Position numbers and translations under genes: made by a program
Source of the DNA: Minwuia sp048007105
Lineage (GTDB): Bacteria > Pseudomonadota > Alphaproteobacteria > Minwuiales > Minwuiaceae
Assembly: GCF_048007105.1 (NCBI RefSeq)
Contig: NZ_CP180352.1
Coordinates: 1,240,001 to 1,304,000 of the forward strand
DNA: 64,000 nucleotides
Reading direction: 5' to 3'
The notes under the pieces: generated by a model
Told to the model about the DNA's origin: nothing
The model's input: the letters and a program-made list of their open reading frames with translations, nothing else
Databases searched by the model: none
Shown: one piece after another, positions 50,437-60,700 of the stretch
Position numbering within the stretch: the first letter of the stretch is position 1
Layout of the letters: every line of letters starts with the position of its first letter

Positions 50437-51915
50437 ATGAGTGCAGCGGAAGAGCTGAACCGGCCGGCGCGGGCCGATCTGAGGTTTGCGGTCATCGGCG
50501 CCGGCATGTCCGGCCTGCTGGCGGCGATCAAGCTGGAAGAGGCCGGGTTCCGGCAAGTCGAGATCTTCGAGCGGGAAGGGGACCTCGGCGGAACCTGGCG
50601 CGACAATACCTATCCGGGGCTCAGCTGCGATGTCCCGAGCCACGTCTACCGCTATCGCTTCGCGCCGAACCCGCACTGGACCCGGCGCTTCTCCAGCGGC
50701 GGCGAGATCTGGCAGTACCTGGACAAGGTGGCGCGCGACTACGGCGTCCGCGACCGCATCCGCTTCAATTCGGAGATCGTGCGCGCCGAGTGGGACGGCG
50801 CGGCCTGGCAGCTGACCACGAAGGGCGGCGAGACCGAGATTTTCGACATCGTCATCACCGCGACCGGGGTCCTGCGCGACCCGGTGATGCCGGACATTCC
50901 GGGGCTAGAGGATTTCGAGAGGCCGGTCTTCCATTCAGCGCGCTGGGACCACAGCCATGACTGGCGCGGCAAGCGGATGGGCCTGATCGGCACCGGCTCG
51001 ACGGCGATCCAGATCACGGCGGCTGTGGCGAAGGAGGTCGGCAAGCTGTCGCTGTTCCAGCGCACGGCGCAGTGGGTGGTGCCGGTCGAGAATCCGGAAA
51101 TCTCCGAGCGCGAGCAGGAAGCGCTGGCAAAGGATCCGAAACGGATGGAAGAGCTCTATTTCTTCCTCGCCGACCGCTTTCAGAACACCTTCGCCCGCGC
51201 CGTCGTGGGCGACGCCGAGGAACTCGCCAAGGTCGAGAAGGCCTGCGAGGAGAACCTTGCCACGGTGAAGGACCCGGAACTCCGCGCGAAGCTCACGCCG
51301 AACTACCAGGCGGCCTGCAAGCGGCTGATCATGTCGGACACCTTCTACGAGGAGGTGCAGCGCGACACGGTCGAGGTCGTGACCGAGGGGATCGAGCGGA
51401 TCGAGAGGAATGGGGTTCGCACGAAGGACGGCCGGCTGCACGAGATCGACCTGCTTGTCTGCGCCACCGGCTTCGAGGCCCACAAGTTCATGCGCCCGAT
51501 GCAGATCGTCGGCCGGGACGGGCATACGCTGGACGAGGAGTGGGCGGAGGCGAACCGCGCCTACCGATCCATCGGCATCCCGGGCTTCCCGAACTTCTTC
51601 ACCATCGTCGGCCCGAACAGCCCGATCGGCAATTTCTCGCTGATCATGATTTCCGAGATGCAGTTCGCCTACATCATGCGGCTGGTGGACAGGATCGCCA
51701 GCGGCGAGGCCCGCGAGATCGAGCCGAGCCGGGAGGCGACCGACCGCTTCAACGGCGCCATCGCCGACGCCATGACCGGCACGGTCTGGGTCAGCGGCTG
51801 CTCCAGCTGGTATCTGGACAGGAACGGCAATCCCGCCATGTGGCCCTGGGACTTCGAGCGCTTCGAGGAAGAGATGGCCGAACCGGACTTCAACGACTTC
51901 CGGATCGTGTCGTAG
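50437..51915 (+). CDS. NAD(P)/FAD monooxygenase, Baeyer-Villiger-like
   Basis: A 492-residue flavin monooxygenase. The FAD Rossmann motif is FAVIGAGMSGLLAAIKLEEAG (residues 17-37); a second motif, RMGLIGTGSTAIQI, binds NADPH. FERPVFHSARWDHSHDW sits where Baeyer-Villiger enzymes have FxGxxxHxxxWP/D, with Gly replaced. It oxygenates a ketone or other lipophilic substrate. The ATG at 50437 has GGAG upstream; an extended frame through the repeat leader is not supported. Confidence 0.9.
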   Translation: MSAAEELNRPARADLRFAVIGAGMSGLLAAIKLEEAGFRQVEIFEREGDLGGTWRDNTYPGLSCDVPSHVYRYRFAPNPHWTRRFSSGGEIWQYLDKVARDYGVRDRIRFNSEIVRAEWDGAAWQLTTKGGETEIFDIVITATGVLRDPVMPDIPGLEDFERPVFHSARWDHSHDWRGKRMGLIGTGSTAIQITAAVAKEVGKLSLFQRTAQWVVPVENPEISEREQEALAKDPKRMEELYFFLADRFQNTFARAVVGDAEELAKVEKACEENLATVKDPELRAKLTPNYQAACKRLIMSDTFYEEVQRDTVEVVTEGIERIERNGVRTKDGRLHEIDLLVCATGFEAHKFMRPMQIVGRDGHTLDEEWAEANRAYRSIGIPGFPNFFTIVGPNSPIGNFSLIMISEMQFAYIMRLVDRIASGEAREIEPSREATDRFNGAIADAMTGTVWVSGCSSWYLDRNGNPAMWPWDFERFEEEMAEPDFNDFRIVS

Positions 51916-51926
51916 GGCTGTCCTCT

Positions 51927-52020
51927 GCCCTGGACTTGATCCAGGGCCCATGCCTGAGCGTGGCTGGCCAATCAGCGGCGGTGGCAACGCTCCGGAATGG
52001 GTCCCGGGTCAAGCCCGGGA
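51927..52020. repeat. REPIN-like doublet between convergent genes
   Basis: Hairpin CCCTGGA-CTTGA-TCCAGGG (within 51927-51947) and hairpin TCCCGGG-TCAAG-CCCGGGA (52002-52020) have reverse-complementary loops, so they are an inverted pair about 55 bases apart. A looser inverted pairing (GAGCG and CGCTC) lies between them. Confidence 0.7.
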
Positions 52021-52089
52021 CACGGCTTGTGATCGCGGCTTTCCGGCCAGGTTCGCGCGTTGGACAATCGAGAGATAGGCGAACTCCCC

Positions 52090-52851
52090 CTACCGGATCG
52101 CTTCCGGCGCCTGGGGGACGGTCTTCCAGAATTCGGGATCGTGGCCGTAGAAGATTCGGGCGCCCCGGTCCTGCAGCGCCTTCAGCTTGCGCAGGCTTTC
52201 CAGCATCTGTTCGGCGTTGAACAGGATCCGCGGCAGCTTCATCTCGGCCAGCGTCTGGCGGAGATAGCAGGCGTCGCCGGTCAGCACGATCTCGCCCGAA
52301 TCCAGCTTCACCCTGAGGGACTGGTGCCCCGGCGTGTGGCCCGGCGTCGGGATGCAGACGACGCCACCGTCGCCGAACAGGTCGTGTTCGCCATCGGCGA
52401 TGATCCGGTCGTGGCCGTGGTCGAAGTCCTTGGCCTCGAAGCCGATCTTCGCGGCCATGTCCGGGTCGGTCGCCGCCGCCCATTCGGCCTTCTGCACCAC
52501 CATCGGGCAGCAGTCGATCTGGTCGTTGCCGCCGCAGTGATCGAAGTGCAGGTGGCTGTTGACCAGATAGGTGATGTCCTTCGGCTCGACGCCCAGCTTC
52601 TCCAGCTGCGCCTTGACGTCCTGACCGGGGTGGAAGTCGATGCCGTAATACTTGGTCAGGTCGCCGAGCCGGCCGACCGGGTCGGTCTGGACCTGCTTGT
52701 TGAGCCCGGTATCGAACAGCACGTTGCCCTTCGGATGCCGGATCAGATAGCTCGGGATCGGCACGGTCAGCTTGCCTTCGCCGCCCTCGATCATCAGCTT
52801 CGCGCTCATCGTGAGCCAGCCGCAGGTCATGGCCTGGATTTCGATGCCCAT
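52090..52851 (-). CDS. N-acyl-homoserine-lactonase-like MBL-fold hydrolase
   Basis: A 253-residue MBL-fold lactonase-like enzyme. VNSHLHFDHCGGND (HxHxDH) and IPTPGHTPGHQSLRV, LTGDACYL and FYGHDPEFW give the dinuclear zinc site of AttM/AiiA-type quorum-quenching lactonases. Small cyclic lactones are the likely substrates; quenching versus catabolic use is unknown. GGAGGAAT precedes the ATG. It is followed, on the same strand, by the MFS and SDR genes upstream. Confidence 0.82.
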   Translation of the reverse strand: MGIEIQAMTCGWLTMSAKLMIEGGEGKLTVPIPSYLIRHPKGNVLFDTGLNKQVQTDPVGRLGDLTKYYGIDFHPGQDVKAQLEKLGVEPKDITYLVNSHLHFDHCGGNDQIDCCPMVVQKAEWAAATDPDMAAKIGFEAKDFDHGHDRIIADGEHDLFGDGGVVCIPTPGHTPGHQSLRVKLDSGEIVLTGDACYLRQTLAEMKLPRILFNAEQMLESLRKLKALQDRGARIFYGHDPEFWKTVPQAPEAIR

Positions 52852-52877
52852 CTCATTCCTCCCCAGTGTTCATCCGA

Positions 52878-54152
52878 TCATGGCTGCATCATGCCGGGGC
52901 TGGCCAGCCCGCCCGGATCGTCGTCGAGACGGGGCAGTTCCACGCGCTTTCCGCGCAGCCTGAGCCAGAACGCGGACAGGATGATCAGATTGACCACGCC
53001 GCCCAGCGCCGCGGCCGCGTAGGACCAGACATAGCTGCCGGTCAGGTCGTAGAGCGCGCCGCCGAGCCAGGCGCCGGTGCCCATGCCGAGCCAGCCGAAG
53101 AAGACCACGACGCCCAGCGCCTGCGCCGCGATGCGGGCGGGCATCAGCATCCGCCCGGCGACCAGGATCGACGACATGTCGGCGGAATAGAAGACGCCGA
53201 AAACGGCGGCCAGCACATAGGTCGCCCAGATGTTCTCGGTGAACGGGAACAGCAGCACCAGCGTCGTCTGTCCGGCCGACGCGATCATCCAGCCGGGCAC
53301 CGCGCCGACCATATCGGCCAACTTGCCACCCAGGATGCGGCCGCTGATGCCGGCGATCATCAGCACCGACAGCACGGTGGAGGCCAGCGTCGGATCGATG
53401 CCGCGGTCGCTGGTCAGCGCCACCACATGGACGATCGGCACGGACATGCAGATGCAGCAGAAATAGGCCGCCGCCGACAGGAAGGGCAGGCTGACGCGCG
53501 GGGGTACCGGCGGCGGGGGCTCGCCATGGGTGACCGGCGGCGGCATCCCCTTGGTCCTGACGCGCGACGGCGGATCGCGCACCAGCAGCGCCAGTGGCAC
53601 GCCCAGCGCAAGGAAGGTGATGCCGATGGCCGCATAGGCCGTCTGCCAGTCCCAGATGTCGATCAGGGTCCGGGCCAGGAACGGGAACAGCGCCTGCCCG
53701 AAGGCGCCGCCGGCGGCCATCAGCCCGATGGCGAGGCCCTGGTTGCGCGTGAACCAGAATCCGACAGTGGCGAAAAGCGGTGTGCCGACGGCGCTGTTGC
53801 CCAGCGCGCCGAAGGCGAAATGCATCAGGTAGTAGTAGAGAAGGTTCTCGGTGAAGGTCAGCGCGAAGTAGCTGAGGCCCATCATGATCACGCCGAACAG
53901 CGCGATGTGCCGGCCCCCGCGGCGGTCGGCAAGCCAGCCCCAGAAGATGCCGAAGGCCGCCGCCGACAGCGCCACGGCGGTATAGCCGGCGGACACCTCG
54001 CCCCGCGACCAGCCGAAATCGGCGGCCAGCGGCTTGAGGAAGACGCCGACCGAGCCGATGCCGCCGAAGGCGAGCGCCTGCATGCCGAAGGCGACCGCGA
54101 CCATGATCCAGCCATAGCCGCTGTCGCCCCGGTCCGGGCGCGCCTCGCTCAT
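52878..54152 (-). CDS. MFS transporter, oxalate/formate-antiporter or monocarboxylate type
   Basis: A 424-residue protein with 12 membrane helices. YGWIMVAVAFGMQALAFGGIGSVGVFLKPLAADFGWSRGEVS at the start and GWLADRRGGRHIALFGV (motif A) are typical of the monocarboxylate/OFA group that imports small organic acids. It lies downstream of the SDR and upstream of the lactonase-like gene on the same strand, so a shared pathway for an organic acid is plausible. Confidence 0.88.
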   Translation of the reverse strand: MSEARPDRGDSGYGWIMVAVAFGMQALAFGGIGSVGVFLKPLAADFGWSRGEVSAGYTAVALSAAAFGIFWGWLADRRGGRHIALFGVIMMGLSYFALTFTENLLYYYLMHFAFGALGNSAVGTPLFATVGFWFTRNQGLAIGLMAAGGAFGQALFPFLARTLIDIWDWQTAYAAIGITFLALGVPLALLVRDPPSRVRTKGMPPPVTHGEPPPPVPPRVSLPFLSAAAYFCCICMSVPIVHVVALTSDRGIDPTLASTVLSVLMIAGISGRILGGKLADMVGAVPGWMIASAGQTTLVLLFPFTENIWATYVLAAVFGVFYSADMSSILVAGRMLMPARIAAQALGVVVFFGWLGMGTGAWLGGALYDLTGSYVWSYAAAALGGVVNLIILSAFWLRLRGKRVELPRLDDDPGGLASPGMMQP

Positions 54153-54242
54153 CCTGATGTCCTCCCCATGACCCCGTCATGGTGGAGCAGGCGGGCGCGG
54201 AGGGAAAGGCCGTCCCGTGCGGGACGGCCATGCGGGCGTGCG

Positions 54243-55061
54243 CTAGTTGCCGCCGGTGACTTCCAGCATCTGGCCGCTGACATAGTCGCTGAGCGGCAGG
54301 CAGAGCATGACCACGGCGCCGGCGGCTTCCTTCGGGGTGCCCGGGCGGCCCATCGGGATCATCCGCTTGGCGATCTCGACGTTCTGCTTCGGGATGCCGA
54401 TCTGAACCTCGTTGCCCTCGACGGAGATGGTCTTCTTCTCGTCGGTGCCCTCGGTCAGGCGGGTCTCGATGAAGCCGAAGGCGACCGCGTTGACGTTGAC
54501 CTGATAGCGGCCCCATTCCTTGGCCAGCGTCTTGGTCAAGCCGACCACGCCCGCCTTGCCGGCGGAATAGTTGGTCTGGCCGGCATTGCCGCGCGTGCCG
54601 GAGATCGACGAGATGTTCACCACCTTGCGGACGTTGACGCCGCCCTTCTCCTGCTCTTCCTTCGACTTGATGCGGATGATCTCGGACGCCGCCTGCAGGA
54701 TGCGCCACGGCGCCTTCAGGTGGACGTCGATCATGGCGTCGAACTGGTCCTCGGACATCTTCTGGATGACCGCATCCCACGTGTAGCCGGCATTGTTGAC
54801 GATGATGTGCAGGTTGCCCCAGGCATCGACCGCCGTCTTCACGAACTTCTCTGCGAAAGCCTTCTCGGAGACGCTGCCCGGGCAGGCCAGCGCCTCGCCT
54901 CCGGCGGCCTTGATCTCGGCCACCACCTCGTCGGCGGGTTCGGCGTCGAGATCGTTCACGACCACCTTCGCCCCGTGCCCCGCCAGCTGCAGCGCGATCT
55001 CGCGCCCGATGCCGCGTCCTGCGCCGGTGACCAGCGCCACCTTGCCGTCCAGCATGCCCAT
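54243..55061 (-). CDS. SDR family 3-oxoacyl-ACP/CoA reductase-like
   Basis: A 272-residue SDR. VALVTGAGRGIGREIALQLAGHGAKVVVNDLD (residues 8-39) is the cofactor motif; Asp at the end of beta2 suggests NAD. Canonical IVNNAGY, ISSISG and the YSAGKAGVVGLTKT catalytic YxxxK are intact. It is a hydroxyacyl-CoA/ACP or alcohol dehydrogenase. A short insertion (residues about 200-235, with charged EGTDEKKTISVEGNE) is longer than in FabG. GGGGAGGAG precedes the start. Confidence 0.88.
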   Translation of the reverse strand: MGMLDGKVALVTGAGRGIGREIALQLAGHGAKVVVNDLDAEPADEVVAEIKAAGGEALACPGSVSEKAFAEKFVKTAVDAWGNLHIIVNNAGYTWDAVIQKMSEDQFDAMIDVHLKAPWRILQAASEIIRIKSKEEQEKGGVNVRKVVNISSISGTRGNAGQTNYSAGKAGVVGLTKTLAKEWGRYQVNVNAVAFGFIETRLTEGTDEKKTISVEGNEVQIGIPKQNVEIAKRMIPMGRPGTPKEAAGAVVMLCLPLSDYVSGQMLEVTGGN

Positions 55062-55207
55062 GCGTCTTCTCCTCCCCGAGTGAACAAAGATGGCCGGAAT
55101 GTACGCAGCCCCGGGAGCAGCGGCAACTGCGCCGGCGCATGTCGTTCGGCGTCGCCAAGACAGCCCCGCCGCGCTAGGTTTCCGCGAAAGAGGTCCGGGA
55201 GGTCATC

Positions 55208-56458
55208 ATGGCAGGTCTGAAGTTCGGCGCGTTCCTGGCGCCCCACCATCCCATCGGCGAACATCCGATGCTGCAGTTCCAGGCCGACCTGGAACTGGTC
55301 GAGCTGCTGGACAAGCTGGGCTACGAGGAATTCTGGTGCGGCGAGCACCACTCCACGGGCTGGGAGGTGATCGCCTCGCCGGAGATGTTCCTGGCCGCGG
55401 CCGGCCAGCGCAGCCACCGCATCAGGCTGGGCACCGGCGTCGTCTCGCTGCCCTATCACCACCCCTTCATCGTCGCCCAGCGCATGGTGCAGCTCGACCA
55501 CATGACCGGCGGCCGCGCCATCTTCGGCTCGGGTCCCGGCGCGCTGCCGTCCGACGCCTTCCTGATGGGCATCGATCCGATGACCCAGCGCGACCGGCAG
55601 GACGAGGCCATCGGCGTCATCCAGAAGCTGCTGCGCGGCGAGGAGCGCGTCACCCACGAGAGCGACTGGTTCACCGTCCGCGACGCCAAGCTGCAGCTCC
55701 GCCCGCTGCAGGAGGAGATGCCCTTCGCCGTCGCCTCGATGATCAGCCCGTCGGGCATGACGCTGGCCGGCAAGTACGGCACCGGCGTGCTCTCCATCGG
55801 CTCCATGTCGACGGCCGGCCTGCAGAACCTCTCGACCCAGTGGAGCTTCGCCGAGGAATCGGCCGAGAAGCACGGCAACGTCGTCGACCGGAAGAACTGG
55901 CGCATCGTGCTGATGTGGCACATCGCCGAGACCCGCGAGAAGGCTATCGAGGAGAGCCGCGACGGCCTGCTGCGCTGGCACAACGAATACAATGTCGGCA
56001 CCCTGATGCGGCCCGGCGTCGAGGCCTTCAAGGACCGGGACGAGGCGGTCGAACTCACAGCCTTCGCCGACGGCGCGACCGCGGTGATCGGCACGCCCGA
56101 CGATCTGGTGCAGCGCCTGCGCGACCTGATCGAACTGACCGGCGGTTTCGGCGTCGCCATCGGCTTCGTGCATGACTGGGCCAGCCGCGCCAACACCCGC
56201 AAGAGCTGGGACCTGGTCGCCCGCTACGTGGTGCCGGAACTGAACGGCATGCTGGACGCCTACCGCGAGAGCCGGAACTACGTCGTCGAGCACCGCGAGA
56301 GCTTCGAGCGCGCCGGGCAGGCCATCCTGGCCAAGATCCACCAGAACCCCCGCGCCGCCGAGGCGCTGAAGCAGTCGTCAGGCCCCAACACGCCGCTCGG
56401 CTCCCACCACGAGCCGGACCTGAAGAAGGCGGCGAAGGAAGGCAGCGGGGACGACTGA
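55208..56458 (+). CDS. LLM class flavin-dependent oxidoreductase (luciferase-like)
   Basis: A 416-residue bacterial-luciferase-like protein. KFGAFLAPHHPIGEHP starts the TIM-barrel; YEEFWCGEHHSTGWEVIASPEMFLAAAGQRS and IRLGTGVVSLPYHHPFIVAQRMVQLDHMTGGRAIFGSGPGAL are classical. It oxidises a substrate using FMNH2 or F420. The extra C-terminal 60 residues are Lys-rich. GGGAGG precedes the ATG. It is followed by a REPIN-like doublet. Confidence 0.9.
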   Translation: MAGLKFGAFLAPHHPIGEHPMLQFQADLELVELLDKLGYEEFWCGEHHSTGWEVIASPEMFLAAAGQRSHRIRLGTGVVSLPYHHPFIVAQRMVQLDHMTGGRAIFGSGPGALPSDAFLMGIDPMTQRDRQDEAIGVIQKLLRGEERVTHESDWFTVRDAKLQLRPLQEEMPFAVASMISPSGMTLAGKYGTGVLSIGSMSTAGLQNLSTQWSFAEESAEKHGNVVDRKNWRIVLMWHIAETREKAIEESRDGLLRWHNEYNVGTLMRPGVEAFKDRDEAVELTAFADGATAVIGTPDDLVQRLRDLIELTGGFGVAIGFVHDWASRANTRKSWDLVARYVVPELNGMLDAYRESRNYVVEHRESFERAGQAILAKIHQNPRAAEALKQSSGPNTPLGSHHEPDLKKAAKEGSGDD

Positions 56459-56468
56459 ACCACCCGGA

Positions 56469-56581
56469 CTGTCACCCCGGCTCCCCGAGCAAGTCGGGGA
56501 CAGGCACCGAGCCGGGGTCCGGTGCGGCTTCGCCGCGAGTTCTTCGATTGACCGGATGCCCGCATGAAGCGGGCATGACAG
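56469..56581. repeat. REPIN-like doublet of the CTGTCA family
   Basis: The left part begins CTGTCACCCC (identical to the first ten bases of the GIY-YIG element's repeat) and folds ACCCCGGCTC/GAGCCGGGGT (56474-56518) around CCCCGA/TCGGGG. The right part is hairpin ATGCCCGC-ATGAA-GCGGGCAT (56556-56576) and ends TGACAG (56576-56581). Confidence 0.7.
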
Positions 56582-56599
56582 CGTGGAGGCGCCCCCCTC

Positions 56600-57761
56600 A
56601 TGCTCCGTGACATCTCCGCCCAGGCTGTGGGCGCCGGGCTGCTGGCGGCCGTGGTCGGTTTCGCCAGCTCCTTCGCGGTCATCATCGCCGGTCTGACGGC
56701 CGTCGGCGCGAACACAGCCGAGGCCGCGTCGGGTCTGATGGCGCTGTCGCTGGCCATGGGGCTGTCGGGCCTGCTGTTCAGCGCCTGGCTGAAGATGCCG
56801 GTCTCGGTGGCCTGGTCGACGCCGGGCGGGGCGCTGCTGGCGACCTCGGCGGCGCTGGACGGCGGCTTCCCCGAGGCTGTCGCGGCCTTCATCATCTCCG
56901 GCGTGCTGATCGTGCTGGCCGGCCTGATCAGACCCTTCGGCCGGCGCGGTGCAGGCGATTCCTTCGCCGCTGGCCAACGCCATGCTGGCCGGCGTGCTGT
57001 TCGGGCTCTGCCTCGCCCCCGTCCGCGCCGTCGCCGAGCAGCCCGCCGCCGGCATCGCCATTTTCTTGGTCTGGGTGCTCGTGGCCCGCTTCAACCGGCT
57101 GTTCGCGGTGCCGGCCGCCGTGGTCGTGACCATCGTGCTGATCGGCCTGCAGACCGAAGTGACCATGGCCGAGCTCGGGCCGATTGCGCCGATGCCGGTC
57201 TGGGTGACGCCGGTCTTCTCGCTGGAGGCGGTGGGCCTGGCGCTGCCGCTCTTCCTGGTGACCATGGCGTCGCAGAACATCCCGGGCATCGCCGTGCTGA
57301 ACGTGAACGGCTACCGCCCGGAGCCCGGACCGCTGTTCACCGGGACGGGCCTGTTCACGCTGGCCGGCGCGCCGTTCGGGGCGCACGCGGTGAACCTCGC
57401 CGCGATCACGGCGGCGCTCTGCGCCGGACCCGACGCGCATCCGGATCCGAAGCGCCGCTACTGGGCCGGCATCGCCTCGGGCGCGTTCTACGTGCTGTTC
57501 GCCTTCATCGCGGGCTGGGCCACGGCCTTCATCGGCGCGGCCCCGCCGGTGCTGATCGAGGCCGTGGCGGGTCTCGCCCTGCTCGGCGCCTTCGGCGGCG
57601 CGGTGGTCGGCGCGGTGACGGAAGAGGGCAGCCGGGAGGCGGCGGTGATCACCTTCCTGGTGACGGCCTCGGGTCTCGCCTTCTTCGGCATCAGCGGCGC
57701 CTTCTGGGGCCTGCTGGCCGGCGGCGCGATGCTGGCGCTGACGAAATGGCGGAAGGGGTAG
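56600..57761 (+). pseudogene. benE: benE-like benzoate/H+ symporter, frameshifted
   Basis: The two parts together give a BenE-family transporter of normal length (about 390 residues, about 12 membrane helices). The first part (56600 to about 56945) ends in AFIISGVLIVLAGLIRPFGRR; the second (from about 56945, GTG 56949 in the +1 frame) continues QAIPSPLANAMLAGVLFGL. One extra base in the GGCCGGCGCGGTGCAG stretch breaks the frame; removing one base restores the family sequence FGRAVQAIPSPL. It is either a recent inactivating mutation or a sequencing error. The rest shows no decay. Benzoate specificity is by family only. Confidence 0.8.
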
Positions 57762-57773
57762 GGCGCGGCCGCG

Positions 57774-60700
57774 TCAGAAGATGAAGTCGTCTTCCGTAAA
57801 CTGATCCGGGGTAGCCTCCCGGACACGCACAACCCGCGTTGCACCGAAATCCGGATCGTTCAGCAGGATGTCCACGCGGCTGCCCGACTGGATGAAGGAC
57901 AGCCGGTCGAAGGCTGCGCCGTGAAGTTCCGACAGGTCGATGCGGTCGGTCCCGTCCTCGAAGTCGCGCACATCGATGGTGGTCTCGAACTGACGGCTGG
58001 CGACAAAGACATCCGCGCCCTCGCCGCCGGTCAGGCGCGTGTCGAAACCGTCGCCGCCCAGCGTGTCGTCGCCCGCGCCGCCGAAGATCTGATCCATGCC
58101 GCCGCTGCCGCCGAACAGCCGGTTGGCGCCGTCGTCGCCAAGGATGTGGTCGTCGTTCCGGCTGCCGGTCACGCCCTCGATGCCGGACAGTTCGTCGGTG
58201 ATGAAAAGGTTCCCCTGCAACTCTGTCCGGACATCGCCGTCCGACAGGTCGATGCGGTTGTGGATCGCCGACGAGTCCTGACCGGAATAGTCCGCAATGT
58301 CGAAACCCGCGCCGCCGGACAGTGTATCGAAGCCGCCGCCACCCGACAGGGTATCGTCGCCCGGACCGCCGAACAGGCTTTCGTTGTCTGCGCCACCTTC
58401 AAGCAGGTCGTCGCCGTCGGTGCCCGAAACGGCTGGAGAATCGTCGATCAGATCGACGAACATCTCCGCGGTGACGTCGCCGCCATCGACGCCCATCAGG
58501 CGGACCACCTCTTCACCGCCAAGAGCGATGAATGTGTCGCCGAGGTCCGCGGTGATCTGCAGGTCGCTGAACGCGGTCGCGAGACCGCCCAGATCGATCA
58601 GGTCCTCGCCGATGCGGAAGTCGGTGATCAGGTCCGGGCCGCGCTCGACAGTGTCGATCACGAACAGGTCCGCGCCGGCGCCGCCGGTCAGATCGTCTGC
58701 GCCGGACCCGCCGTCGAGCGTGTCGTTGCCTGCACCGCCGATCAGGGAGTCGACCCCGTCGCCGCCATGGAGTCCGTCGTCGCCCGCACCGCCGTCCAGA
58801 TAGTTGTCGCCAGCCTCAGGCAGACCGTGGACGCCGCCGAACAGCCGGTCGCTGCCGTCTCCGCCGAACAGGCGATCACTGCCCGCGCCGCCGTCCAGCC
58901 AGTCCGAGCCGGCGTCACCGGTCAGGCTGTCATCGCCGGTTGCGCCTTCGAGGGTATCGTGACCGCCGCCGCCGGCGAGCGTGTCCCGGCCGGTCCCGCC
59001 GACGAAACCGTCATTGCCGTCCGCGCCGGTCAACTGCTGATGGGGTTCCAGTTCCAGATCTGGGAAGTTGCCGCTGTTCAGCCATTCGCGGCCGTAGTCG
59101 GGCAGTGTGGCGACGTGGTGGCCGTCCAGCAGAACCGTCGCGTCTGCGCTGACGGTAAGGTCGAGCAGGATCTCGACGCGCGCGCCGTCGCCGATGTCGC
59201 CTGCGAAGAGGATGCGGTCGGACCATTCGACGAAATCCTCGATGACAACCGGTTCGCCGTCCGCCGGAATCACGAACGTGTCCGGGAACCGCCCACCGTT
59301 CAGCGTATCCGAACCGCCGCCACCGATCAGCGTGTCGAAGCTGTCGCCGCCGAGCAGCCGGTCGTCGCCCGCGCCGCCATCGAGAAGTTTGCGGCCGTCC
59401 CCGCCCTTGACGATGTCGTCGCCGGCCCCGGCCATGATCGTGTCATCGCCGCCCAGTCCCGAAAGCAGTTCGGCTGCGTCGCCGCCCTCGATCAGGTCGT
59501 TGCCGTCGCCCCCGTGAGCGACCGCTTCGCTGCCGGGGTGGTTCTGCGCATAGACAAAGATGCTGTCGTCCAGCAGCGCGGCATCGACGCCGCTCAGCAG
59601 GGTCTTCTTGCTGCCGACGCTGAGCAGGGCGCCGTCCTCGGTGTTGCTGATGCCGATGTCGGCGAAGCCGGCCAGCGCGCTGACGTCGATCAGATCCTCG
59701 CCGATGGTGAAGTCCTGAATGACGTTCGCGCCGTAATTGTCGGTCAGGACGAACACGTCCCGGCCTGCGCCGCCGTTCATCGTGTCGTCCTCGTCGCCGC
59801 CGATCAGCGTATCGTCGCCGTCGCCGCCGAAGATCAGGTCGTCGTCATTGATCGGCCAGCGTTCGCTGCTGCCGATCAGAAGGTCGTTGCCCGTCCCGCC
59901 GAAGATCACGTCTCGGCCCGATCCGCCGTCGATGGAATCGTTGCCGGCATCGCCATGCAGCGTGTCGAAGCCGCGGCCGCTGAGCAGGGTGTCGTTTCCG
60001 CCGCCGCCTTCGGCCAGGTTCCGGCCGGCGCCGCCGGTGTCGAGGATGTCGTCACCCTCTCCGCCCTGCAGCGTGTCGTCGCCCAGCCCGCCGTCCATGG
60101 CGTCATCGCCGCCGCCGCCGAACAGGCTATCCGCGCCATGGCCGCCATCGATGGTGTCGGCGCCGGCCTGACCGCTCAGGCGGTCGTCGCCGTCGCCGCC
60201 GACCAGCGTGTCGCCGTCATCGCCCCCTTCGGCCACGTCGTCGCCGTCGCCGCCAAGGATGGCGTCCGCGCCGCCGCCGCCCAGCAGCGTGTCGTCCCCG
60301 TCGCCGCCTTCGAGGCGGTCGGCGTCGGCCTCGCCCAGCAGCAGGTCGGCGTCCGCGCCACCGAAGAGCGCATCGCCGCCCCCGCCACCCTGCAGGCTGT
60401 CGCCGCCCTCGTCGCCGAAGACCGTGTCGTCGCCGTCATCGCCGTTCAGGGCGTCCGCGCCGCCGCCGCCGCGGATCCAGTCGTCGCCGTCCTCGCCTTG
60501 CACGAAGTCGTCGCCCAGCCCGCCATAGAGGAAGTCATTCTCGTCGCCACCGGAAATGCGGTCGCGGCCGTCGCCGCCATAGGCACTGTCGCTGCCGGCG
60601 CCCGGACGGATGACGTCATCGCCGGCCTCGCCGAAGAGGGCATCGTTGCCGCCGCTGTCGGTCAGCTGGTCGTCGCCGAAACCGCCGAAGAGGGTGTCGT

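Noticed and set aside
47703..50606. 967-codon minus-strand frame
   Set aside because: Antisense to the SDR and carboxyltransferase genes, which carry all the motifs.
52866..55220. 784-codon plus-strand and 762-codon minus-strand alternative frames
   Set aside because: Shadows of the MFS and SDR genes; rich in Arg/Gly/His with no family pattern.
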